Assembly (NCBI RefSeq): GCF_030551255.1
Contig: NZ_CP130630.1
Coordinates: forward strand, 2,771,501-2,835,500
Source: Streptomyces sp. NL15-2K
GTDB lineage: Bacteria; Actinomycetota; Actinomycetes; Streptomycetales; Streptomycetaceae
DNA: 64,000 nt
Direction of reading: 5' to 3'
A program made the position numbers and the translations under genes. Under the pieces are notes generated by a model. That model ran no database searches, was not told the DNA's origin, and saw only the letters and a program-made list of their open reading frames with translations. How positions within the stretch are numbered: position 1 is the first letter of the stretch; each line of letters begins with the position of its first letter. Below are positions 52,280-59,707 of this stretch, one piece after another.

Positions 52280-53028
52280 GCGACACACCCGTGCTGCGGA
52301 TGGAGTCCGTCCGCAAGACCTTCGGCGGCTCGGTGGTGCTGCGCGACGTCGATCTGGCGGTCGCCCCGCACACGGTGACCGCGCTGATCGGCGCCTCCGG
52401 CTCCGGCAAGTCCACCCTGCTTCGCTGTGCGAACCTCCTGGAGGAGATCGACGACGGCGCGATCTGGCTGGACGACGAGGAGATCACCGACCCGCGTGTC
52501 GACCAGGACGCGGTACGCCGCCGTATCGGCGTGGTCTTCCAGGCGTACAACCTCTTTCCGCACATGACGGTCCTGGAGAACATCACCCTGGCCCCGCGCC
52601 GGGTGCACGGCGTGTCCCGTGCGGACGCCGAGGCACGCGCGCGTGAGCTCCTGGAGCGGCTCGGGCTGGGCGAGAAGGCGGGCGAGTACCCGGACCGGCT
52701 GAGCGGCGGCCAGCAGCAGCGGGCGGCGATCGTCCGCGCCCTGGCCGTACGTCCCCGGCTGCTGCTGCTCGACGAGATCACCGCCGCCCTCGACCCCGAG
52801 CTCGTGGGCGAGGTCCTCACCGTCGTTCGTGACCTGAAGGAGGACGGTATGACCATGGTGCTGGCGACGCACGAGATGGGCTTCGCCCGCGATGTCGCCG
52901 ACCAGGTTTGTTTTCTGGACGGAGGGGTGGTGCTGGAGCGCGGTACGGCCGAGCAGATCTTCGGCGACCCGCAGCAGGAACGCACGCGGCGCTTCCTGCG
53001 GCGGATCGTGGAGGCGGGGCGGCTGTAA
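52276..53028 (+). CDS. Polar amino-acid ABC transporter ATPase
   Basis: 250 residues. Walker A GASGSGKST (39-47), Q-loop VFQAYNLFPHMTVLENI, signature LSGGQQQRAAIVRAL, Walker B LLLLDEITAALDPELVGEV, and switch His in LATHEMGFARDVAD. GlnQ-type sequence throughout. Completes the three-gene import operon. Confidence 0.94.
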   Translation: MSDTPVLRMESVRKTFGGSVVLRDVDLAVAPHTVTALIGASGSGKSTLLRCANLLEEIDDGAIWLDDEEITDPRVDQDAVRRRIGVVFQAYNLFPHMTVLENITLAPRRVHGVSRADAEARARELLERLGLGEKAGEYPDRLSGGQQQRAAIVRALAVRPRLLLLDEITAALDPELVGEVLTVVRDLKEDGMTMVLATHEMGFARDVADQVCFLDGGVVLERGTAEQIFGDPQQERTRRFLRRIVEAGRL

Positions 53029-53053
53029 GGGGCGTCCGCCTGGACAGCGGGAC

Positions 53054-53527
53054 TTACGCCTCGGCCTGGCCCGCCCGCACCAGCGCCGCGACTCGCTCGA
53101 CGCCGAACACGTACCCCTGCACGCCGCACCCCGCGATGACGCCCTCGGCGCGCAGCGAGACGTACGAATGGTGCCGGAACGACTCGCGCTGGTGGATGTT
53201 GGAGATGTGGACCTCCAACACCGGCAGTCCGTCGCAGGTGTTGAGTGCGTCCAGAATCGCGACGGACGTGTGCGAGTAGGCACCCGGGTTGATGACGATC
53301 CCGCAGTGGTTCAGCCGCGCCTCGTGGATCCAGTCGACCAGCTCGCCCTCGTGGTTGGACTGACGGAAGTCCACCGTGCCGCCGTGCGCGGCCGCCGCCT
53401 TGGCGCACAGGGCCTCGACGTCGGCGAGGGTGTCGGAGCCGTAGATCTCAGGCTGCCGCTGACCGAGCAGGTTCAGGTTGGGTCCGTTGAGGATCATGAT
53501 CGGGGCGTTGGCCAGGGTGCGGGGCAC
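53054..53527 (-). CDS. aroQ: 3-dehydroquinate dehydratase, type II
   Basis: 157 residues from GTG 53527. Family motifs: [20 protein letters not shown], the catalytic Tyr in it, [17 protein letters not shown] and [16 protein letters not shown] with the catalytic histidine. It converts 3-dehydroquinate to 3-dehydroshikimate in aromatic amino-acid synthesis or, in catabolic operons, quinate use. It converges on the ABC operon; the neighbouring MHS transporter and broken LD-carboxypeptidase give no clear pathway. Confidence 0.95.
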   Translation of the reverse strand: MPRTLANAPIMILNGPNLNLLGQRQPEIYGSDTLADVEALCAKAAAAHGGTVDFRQSNHEGELVDWIHEARLNHCGIVINPGAYSHTSVAILDALNTCDGLPVLEVHISNIHQRESFRHHSYVSLRAEGVIAGCGVQGYVFGVERVAALVRAGQAEA

Positions 53528-53612
53528 GGTTCCTCCGGTCCGGTGACGGCGGGCTGCTCGGACCCGGTTTATCACGGTGCGCCGCCGCGGTGACGGCCCG
53601 CACCCTCCTCGG

Positions 53613-54038
53613 ATGACGACGATCTCGTACCCGCCGAAGCCGTCGCCCGCCGACCGTATAGCGGTCATCTCGCCCGGTGCCGGCCTGCCCGAGCTGTTCC
53701 CGCGCCCCTTCGAACTGGGCCTGGAGCGACTGCACGACGACTACGGCCTCATCCCGGTCGAGTACCCGACGACCCGCAAGATGGGCACGACCCCGCGGGA
53801 GCGCGCCGACGACCGCCCGAAGACCTGGCCCTTCGAGCACCCCAACAGCCCGGAGGGGGGCGCCCGTTACGCCGCCGAGCAGCGCGAGGCCGTGCTGCGC
53901 GCCATGCGGGCCTACGCCCCGGACACCACGATCGTCTTCGACGTGGACTACGGGCACACCGACCCTCAACTGGTCATCCCCTACGGCGGCACCGTGCGCG
54001 TCGACGGCCCGGCCCGGCGCATCAAGGTCGCGTACTGA
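53613..54038 (+). pseudogene. LD-carboxypeptidase (S66) with internal in-frame deletion
   Basis: 141 residues versus about 340 for the family. Residues 1 to about 67 are the N-terminus ([48 protein letters not shown]) and about 68-141 the C-terminus (TWPFEHPNSPEGGARYAAEQ, FDVDYGHTDPQLVIPYGG). The middle with the nucleophile Ser and the Glu of the triad is missing, so it should not be active although the frame is intact. These enzymes cleave the tetrapeptide L,D-bond in peptidoglycan recycling. Confidence 0.75.
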
Positions 54039-54098
54039 CGCGGGCCGCGACCCCGCGCGCCCCCGTAACCCACGATCACTGTGGGTAGTTGACGCGGC

Positions 54099-55403
54099 AT
54101 GCACGACGTACGCACCGTAAGGGCCCCCTCCATGCTGCGGCTCGCGGCCGCCTCGCTCGCCGGGACGGCCATCGAGTTCTACGACTTCTTCGTCTACGGG
54201 ACAGCCGCGGCGCTGGTCCTCGGGCCGCTGTTCTTCCCGACGTTCTCCCCGGTGGCGGGGACACTGGCCGCCTTCGGGACGTTCGGCGTGGGCTTCGTCG
54301 CGCGGCCGCTGGGGTCGGTGCTGTTCGGGCACATCGGGGACCGGCACGGGCGCCGACCGGTCCTGGTCGCCTCGCTGCTGCTGACCGGCGCCTCCACGGT
54401 CGCGGTGGGCTGCGTGCCGACGTACGAGACGATCGGCGTGGCCGCTCCCGTGCTGCTGCTGGTGCTGCGTTTCCTGCAGGGGCTGGGGCTCGGCGGGGAG
54501 TGGGGCGGGGCCGTGCTGCTGGCCGTGGAGCACGCGCCCGCCGAGCGGCGCGGGTTGTGGTCGAGCTTCCCGCAGGTGGGGCCCGCGCTGGGCTTTCTGC
54601 TTGCCAACGGTGTGGTGCTGGGGCTGGCGGCGACGCTGTCCGAGGCGCAGTTCACGCAGTGGGGATGGCGAGTGCCGTTCTGGGCGGCGGGGGTGCTGGC
54701 CGTGGTCGGACTGTGGCTGCGGTCGTCGCTCACGGAGAGCCCCCGTTTTCTCGAAATCGACGACCACGCGCGCGTGCCGCTCGCCGAAGTCGTGCGCGAG
54801 CACTGGCGGCTCGTGCTGCTGACGGCCGGGGCGCTCTCGGTCGGGTACGCGATCTTCTACGCCGTGACGACCTGGTCCCTCGCGTACGCGACGGAGCGGC
54901 TCGGGGTGAGCCGTACCGTCATGCTGACCTGCATCATGGCCGCCGTACTGGTGAAAGGCCTGCTGACGCCCGTGGCGGCGCTGTTCGGCGACCGCTGGGG
55001 GCGGCGGCCCCTGTGTCTGACCGGGTGTGCGGCGGCCGCCGTATGGATGTTCCCGATGGTCGCGCTCCTCGCGACGGGGAAGCCGCTGCTGATGTTCCTC
55101 GGCTTCCTGGGGGCGATGCTGGCGTTCATCACGATGTTCGCGGTCATCGCCGCGTATCTGCCGGAGCTGTACGAGCCGCGGGTGCGTTGCACGGGCGCCG
55201 CGGTCGGCTACAACCTCGGCGGGGTGCTCGGGGGCGCGCTCACGCCGATCGTTGCGACGGCTCTCGTCGAGCAGGGCGGTCGGGTGCCGTGGGGCGTGGG
55301 GGCGTATCTGACCGGGGTCGCGCTGCTCAGCCTGGCGTGTTTCGCGCTGCTTCCGGAGACGCGGCCGGTGGCGGTGGTGGCGCCGGAGCCGGCTATGGAT
55401 TGA
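54099..55403 (+). CDS. MHS-family MFS transporter
   Basis: 434 residues with 12 helices. The MHS (metabolite:H+ symporter) signature is AGTAIEFYDFFVYGTAAAL, with GHIGDRHGRRPVL (A motif) and GLGLGGEWGGAVLLAVEHAP. Relatives take up shikimate, alpha-ketoglutarate, proline betaine or citrate. Proximity to aroQ raises quinate/shikimate as a possibility; unproven. ATG at 54099 is used; ATG 54132 is an alternative. Confidence 0.88.
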   Translation: MHDVRTVRAPSMLRLAAASLAGTAIEFYDFFVYGTAAALVLGPLFFPTFSPVAGTLAAFGTFGVGFVARPLGSVLFGHIGDRHGRRPVLVASLLLTGASTVAVGCVPTYETIGVAAPVLLLVLRFLQGLGLGGEWGGAVLLAVEHAPAERRGLWSSFPQVGPALGFLLANGVVLGLAATLSEAQFTQWGWRVPFWAAGVLAVVGLWLRSSLTESPRFLEIDDHARVPLAEVVREHWRLVLLTAGALSVGYAIFYAVTTWSLAYATERLGVSRTVMLTCIMAAVLVKGLLTPVAALFGDRWGRRPLCLTGCAAAAVWMFPMVALLATGKPLLMFLGFLGAMLAFITMFAVIAAYLPELYEPRVRCTGAAVGYNLGGVLGGALTPIVATALVEQGGRVPWGVGAYLTGVALLSLACFALLPETRPVAVVAPEPAMD

Positions 55404-55443
55404 TCGTCGGCTCAGGAAGTGATCGTCGTGGAGGGCGTACAGG

Positions 55444-55471
55444 CAACCACCCCCCTGTCGGGGGGTGGTTG
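55444..55471. terminator. Bidirectional terminator hairpin
   Basis: CAACCACCCCCC, loop TGTC, then GGGGGGTGGTTG: a perfect 12-bp stem between the convergent MHS transporter and terC. Confidence 0.85.
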
Positions 55472-55511
55472 ACCCCATGTCGTTCCTATGTTGTTCCTAT
55501 GTCCGAGGTGG

Positions 55512-56507
55512 TCAGGCCTCGATGCTGTCCTTCGGAGTGCCTTCGGCCTGCGCCGCCTCGGCCGTCGCCTGCTTCTTGGACGCCCTGAGGCTGGTGATCG
55601 TGGTGACGATCAGAACCGCGCAGATCACGCCCAGGGAGACCGGGATGCTGATCTCCGGGACATGGACCCCGGACTCGTGCAGTGCGTGCAGGACCAGCTT
55701 GACGCCGATGAAGCCGAGGATGATCGACAGGCCGTAGCTGAGGTGGACCAGCTTCTTGAGCAGTCCGCCGATCAGGAAGTACAGCTGCCTGAGGCCCATC
55801 AGCGCGAACGCGTTGGCCGTGAAGACGATGTACGGGTCCTGGGTCAGGCCGAAGATCGCGGGGATCGAGTCGAGCGCGAAGAGGACGTCGGTGGTGCCGA
55901 TCGCGAGCATCACGACCAGCATCGGGGTCATGACCCGCTTGCCGTTCTGCTGGATCCACAGCTTGGTGCCGTGGTAGCGGTCGGCGACACCGAAGCGGCG
56001 CTCGGCGGCCTTGAGCAGCTTGTTCTCCTCGTACTCCTCGTCCTCCTGGTCGGCCCGGGCCTCCTGGATGAGCTTCCAGGCGGTCCAGATCAGGAAGGCG
56101 CCGAAGAGGTAGAACACCCACGAGAAGCTGGCGAGGATCGCCGCGCCGGCCGCGATGAAGATGGCCCGCAGGACCAGGGCTATGAGGACGCCGACGAGGA
56201 GCACCCGCTGCTGGTACTGCGAGGGAACCGCGAACTTCGCCATGATCAGGACGAAGACGAAGAGATTGTCGACACTCAGCGACTTCTCGGTGATGAAGCC
56301 CGCGAAGAACTCGCCGGCGGGCTGCCCGCCGCCGAAGACGAGCAGGCCGAGCCCGAAGAGTGCGGCCAGGACGATCCAGACGACCGTCCAGATTCCGGCT
56401 TCCTTGATCGATACGTCGTGCGGCTTGCGGCCGATGAAGAAGTCGACCGCGATCAGGGCGGCAAGGCCCACGATCGTCAGGACCCACAGGGTCAGGGAAA
56501 CATCCAC
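55512..56507 (-). CDS. TerC-family membrane protein
   Basis: 331 residues, about nine helices. TerC signature IEKSLSVDN-like region FITEKSLSVDNLFVF and a second AIGTTDVLFALDSIPAIFG contain the acidic residues thought to handle metal, with DPYIVFTANAFALMGLRQLYF after. TerC proteins (Alx/YkoY relatives) export or buffer Mn2+ and act in tellurite/stress ter systems. GTG 56507 is chosen because CCGGAGG lies 4 bp before it. Preceded by a yybP-ykoY-type leader, which supports a manganese role. Confidence 0.92.
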   Translation of the reverse strand: MDVSLTLWVLTIVGLAALIAVDFFIGRKPHDVSIKEAGIWTVVWIVLAALFGLGLLVFGGGQPAGEFFAGFITEKSLSVDNLFVFVLIMAKFAVPSQYQQRVLLVGVLIALVLRAIFIAAGAAILASFSWVFYLFGAFLIWTAWKLIQEARADQEDEEYEENKLLKAAERRFGVADRYHGTKLWIQQNGKRVMTPMLVVMLAIGTTDVLFALDSIPAIFGLTQDPYIVFTANAFALMGLRQLYFLIGGLLKKLVHLSYGLSIILGFIGVKLVLHALHESGVHVPEISIPVSLGVICAVLIVTTITSLRASKKQATAEAAQAEGTPKDSIEA

Positions 56508-56550
56508 TGCGCCTCCGGCAGTCGTAACGGCAAATGTCAGCGTCGTCGCT

Positions 56551-56652
56551 ACCGGAGGTCTCTTCCACCCAAGATGGGCCGACGCCCCGGGATCTGGCCT
56601 GATCCGTATTGACGGGTACGCCGCAGTCGACAGGGAGTACTCCCCTCCGTGA
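56551..56652 (-). ncRNA. yybP-ykoY-type manganese riboswitch
   Basis: The minus strand shows the family's conserved pieces in order: GGGGAGTA at the 5' side, GTCAATACGG in the middle, and GGAAGAGACCTCCG at the 3' side. The closing stem P1 pairs CGGAGG (56649-56644) with CCTCCG (56558-56553). Known members upstream of TerC/Alx-type genes sense Mn2+. The same 3' strand can pair with the terC Shine-Dalgarno CCGGAGG (56518-56512), so ligand-stabilised P1 would free translation. Confidence 0.78.
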
Positions 56653-56657
56653 GAAAG

Positions 56658-56687
56658 ACGGTACCCCAATCACCAAGGAAAGGTAAA
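56658..56687 (-). promoter_or_regulatory. terC promoter candidate
   Basis: Minus strand TTTACC, 18 bp, TACCGT; transcription would begin near 56651, at the first base of the riboswitch. Confidence 0.4.
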
Positions 56688-56729
56688 GCCGTTGGCAAAA
56701 TAGAGGTCAAGCTCCCTGGTCAGGCCACT

Positions 56730-58847
56730 TTACGTGCGCTTGGTGCGGGCCACTGCGACAGCGGTGAGCACGTGCTGGAGCACCTGGCTGCCGGTCGGCA
56801 CGAGCGACGGCTCATATGTCCAGGCATGCCCCACCCAGGGGTCGGCGAGGTGGTCGTCGGGCACGGGGGTCAGTCGCATGAGCGAACGCCACAGCGGGTC
56901 GAGCAACGGGCCGTAGCCGGCCGCCTCCTCGCGGTCCGCGACCATCATCAGGTGGACGCCGACGGCCGGCCCCTCGTCCGCCAGGTAGCGCAGTTGGTTC
57001 ACGGCGCGGTCGTCGAAGCCGTGCGGGAAGTCGTTGACGATGAGCAGCTGCTCGGAAGTGTCGAGGCCGGGCGGGAGCGAGTCGGCCGCGCCGGCGCGCA
57101 CCGCCATCTGCACCAGGTCGACGCGCTCGGTGAGGCGGCCGAGGGTGTCCGTCACCCCGCCCGCTCCGAGCGCGGGCGGGGCGGCGAGGACGCCGGTCCG
57201 CACCAGCGGTACGAGCGCCTGCCCTCCCGAACCGGCGGGGTCGATGACGTGCACGGTGAATTCGCCCGCCGGATGGACGGCGAGCAGCCGGGCCGCGTGC
57301 GCCACCGCCGTCTCCATCGAGAGCCGCCGCAGGTCGTGGGCGTCGGTGAACGAGCCGTCCAGCGATCCGGCACGTCCACTGTCGATCCACAGCCCGCGTT
57401 CCAACGGCAGGCGCACCAGCAGCGGTATCCGCAGCTGGGGGCACTCGGGCAGATGGAGGTCGCCCAGGCGCAGCGCCATGGGGTTCTCCATGGGCACGCG
57501 GTAGCCGTGCCACACGGGGCTGTCCCAGCCCGCGTAGGCGGGCGGCAGCGCGGGCTCGACGACCTCGGATTCGGCGGTGAGCTGGGTGAGGTCCCGGTCG
57601 AGGACCTCACGGGCCTGGTCGACGAGGTGGGTGTACTTGGCGCGTGCCGCCTCGCGCGCGGCGTCGCCCTGTCCGCCGATCCGGCTGCGCGGGTCGGACA
57701 GAATCAGGTCGAGTTCCTTCTCCATGCGCGAGTCGGCGAAGTCGACGGCGCTGCGATACGCGGCCATGGTGCGCGCCAGGTCCTCGAACATGCCCCACAC
57801 CTGGTTGTAGAGCCGCTCGTCCATGGACCAGCCGGTCGCGTCACCCGCGACCGGCCGCGCGGGCTGCCCTGGCTGGGCCGGGGGCGCCGTCGGCGGGGGC
57901 GGCGGGGCCGCGTTCTGCCGACGCGGGTGGCTGTAGTCGATCGGGCCGCCGGTGGTCGGCAGGGACGGCTGGGTGACTGCGGCGGGGTCCGTGGGCGCGG
58001 GCTGAGGTGTGCCCGCCGCACTGGCCGCCGGAGCTCCCTGCGCGTCGTAGGGGGCCGTGGGCTGCGGCGGTGCACCCGGCGCCGGGCCGGCCTGTGTGCC
58101 GTACGGAGACGTGGGCTGCGGCGGTGCACCGGGAGCCTGGGTCCCGTACGGGGACATCGGCTGCGTCGGTACGGCATCGGAGGCGCCCTGGGCCGTGGGG
58201 CCGCCTTGGTCGGGGCCGAGTGCCGGTGCGGCCGCCTGTCGGGAACGGTCGCCGTCCGCCGTACGCGGCGGGGGTGCCGGGACCGAACGGGCCAGGCCCT
58301 GCGCCACCGCCTCGTGGATACCGCTCGCGAGCTGATGGGCCTGGGGCAGGCCCTGGTCGGTGAGGAGTTCGGCGAGGCCGCCCGCATAACCCTGGCCGAC
58401 GGCGCGCACCTTCCAGGCGCCCTGGCGGCGGTACAGCTCCATGGCGACGACGGCCGACTCGGCGTCCAGGCCGGTGATCGTGTAGCTGGCGACCTCCGTG
58501 CCGTCGAGCCCGGTGACCGCGACGAACGGGGCGGCGACGGCACCGAAGCGCAGCGGTCCTCCCCCACCCCCCGCGGGCAGGGCGAGCAGCACACTGATCC
58601 GGTGCACGGCCTCTGGCATGGCGTCGAGGTCGACCGCGAGGCGATGGTCGGCGGCCGCCTGCCGGGAGACCTCCAGCCCCGGCAGGGTGGGGGTGCCCGG
58701 GTGCGCCACCCACTCGACGCCGTGCACAGTGCCCCGCTCGTCGCCGAGCGTGGCTCCGGCCACGACCGGCGTGCCGGCCGAGATCCGGATCTCGAGACGG
58801 GCCTGGGAGAGCGAGTGGTTCTGCCCCCGCACCAGCTCGGCCGTCAT
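56730..58847 (-). CDS. TerD-domain protein fused to FtsK-like domain
   Basis: 705 residues. About 1-170 is a TerD domain (PLRFGAVAAPFVAVTGLDG, SYTITGLDAESAVVAMELYRR). About 170-335 is a Pro/Gln-rich linker with repeats (SPYGTQAPGAPPQPT twice). About 340-430 is helical. About 430-705 resembles FtsK/HerA-like P-loop domains: Walker-B-like LLIVNDFP and LADEGPAVGVHLMMVADREE. The segment LWIDSGRAGSLDGSF stands where Walker A should be, without GKS/T. Ter proteins act at the membrane in stress responses. It follows terD by 55 bp. Confidence 0.82.
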   Translation of the reverse strand: MTAELVRGQNHSLSQARLEIRISAGTPVVAGATLGDERGTVHGVEWVAHPGTPTLPGLEVSRQAAADHRLAVDLDAMPEAVHRISVLLALPAGGGGGPLRFGAVAAPFVAVTGLDGTEVASYTITGLDAESAVVAMELYRRQGAWKVRAVGQGYAGGLAELLTDQGLPQAHQLASGIHEAVAQGLARSVPAPPPRTADGDRSRQAAAPALGPDQGGPTAQGASDAVPTQPMSPYGTQAPGAPPQPTSPYGTQAGPAPGAPPQPTAPYDAQGAPAASAAGTPQPAPTDPAAVTQPSLPTTGGPIDYSHPRRQNAAPPPPPTAPPAQPGQPARPVAGDATGWSMDERLYNQVWGMFEDLARTMAAYRSAVDFADSRMEKELDLILSDPRSRIGGQGDAAREAARAKYTHLVDQAREVLDRDLTQLTAESEVVEPALPPAYAGWDSPVWHGYRVPMENPMALRLGDLHLPECPQLRIPLLVRLPLERGLWIDSGRAGSLDGSFTDAHDLRRLSMETAVAHAARLLAVHPAGEFTVHVIDPAGSGGQALVPLVRTGVLAAPPALGAGGVTDTLGRLTERVDLVQMAVRAGAADSLPPGLDTSEQLLIVNDFPHGFDDRAVNQLRYLADEGPAVGVHLMMVADREEAAGYGPLLDPLWRSLMRLTPVPDDHLADPWVGHAWTYEPSLVPTGSQVLQHVLTAVAVARTKRT

Positions 58848-58902
58848 CGCCCTTCGCCCCCCGTGTCGTTGTGTCGTGTCGTGGGCCGCCCGCCGTGCCG
58901 GC

Positions 58903-59514
58903 CTACAGGTGCGGCAGGATCGCCGGCATCAGGTCCTGGAAGGTGCGGCCGTTGGCCGGGGTGCCGAGGGCCGTCATCGTCCAGCCCGGGCCCGTGCGGT
59001 GCACCTTGGCCATGATCTGGGCCGTGTAGGCGCCGCCGCCCGCGAGCGTGTAGCGGGCGAGTTCCTGGCCGTTGGTCTCGTCGACCAGCCGGCAGAACGC
59101 GTTCTGCACCTCCTGGAAGGTCTGTCCCGTGAAGGAGTTCACGGTGAAGACGATCTGGTCGATGTGGACCGGCACGCGCGACAGGTCGACGAGGATCGCC
59201 TCGTCGTCGCCGCCCTGGCCGACACCACCGACGAGGTTGTCGCCGGTGTGGCGAACCGAGCCGTCGTCACTCACCAGGTGACGGAAGAACACGACGTCGA
59301 CCGGCTGCTTGTCCGCGAACAGGACGGCGGAGGCGTCGAGGTCGATCTCCCGGGTGCGCGTGCCGAACAGGCCACGCCGGGGAGCCGCCTGCCAGCCGAG
59401 ACCCATGCGCACGGCCGTCAGACTGCCGCCGTCCTTCTTCTGCAGGCTGATGGCCTGACCCTTGGTCAGATTGACGCCACCGCCGGGCGCGCCGCCCTTG
59501 GATACGTCCACCAC
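58903..59514 (-). CDS. TerD-family stress protein
   Basis: 203 residues from GTG 59514 (GAGGGG upstream). TerD core: DLDASAVLFADKQPVDVVFFRHL, DNLVGGVGQGGDDEAILVDLSRVP with Ca2+-binding acidic residues, and FCRLVDETNGQELARYTL. TerD/TerE bind calcium and work with TerC in tellurite and phage/stress-resistance systems. The promoter carries a near-consensus damage motif, so it is probably induced with uvrA and uvrB. It is the first gene of the terD-(terD-FtsK) pair. Confidence 0.92.
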   Translation of the reverse strand: MVDVSKGGAPGGGVNLTKGQAISLQKKDGGSLTAVRMGLGWQAAPRRGLFGTRTREIDLDASAVLFADKQPVDVVFFRHLVSDDGSVRHTGDNLVGGVGQGGDDEAILVDLSRVPVHIDQIVFTVNSFTGQTFQEVQNAFCRLVDETNGQELARYTLAGGGAYTAQIMAKVHRTGPGWTMTALGTPANGRTFQDLMPAILPHL

Positions 59515-59568
59515 GGGCTGGTCCCCTCTCGTTTTCCCCTGTTGCCGCGGGATCCGCGGATGCCTTGA

Positions 59569-59591
59569 ACCCTACGCAGGGCCACTGACAG
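59569..59591 (-). promoter_or_regulatory. terD promoter, RecA-NDp type with one mismatch
   Basis: The minus strand reads CTGTCAGTG, 8 bp, then TAGGGT; only the first base departs from TTGTCRGTG-N8-TANNNT. TSS would be near 59561, with a 47-nt leader. Confidence 0.65.
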
Positions 59592-59667
59592 TGCCGTACC
59601 CCCGTCCGCACTTTGTGTCGGTCTTGCAACACAGCGCGTACGCGGCGATTCGCGGGGTCGCTGCGGA

Positions 59668-59697
59668 GGGCGCCGGTCCGGGCCGGATCCGGCGCCC
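59668..59697 (-). terminator. uvrB terminator hairpin
   Basis: GGGCGCCGG and CCGGCGCCC form a 9-bp stem whose loop can pair further (TCCGG/CCGGA), 11 bp past the uvrB stop. Confidence 0.7.
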
Positions 59698-59707
59698 GTG
59701 CGGGCTG

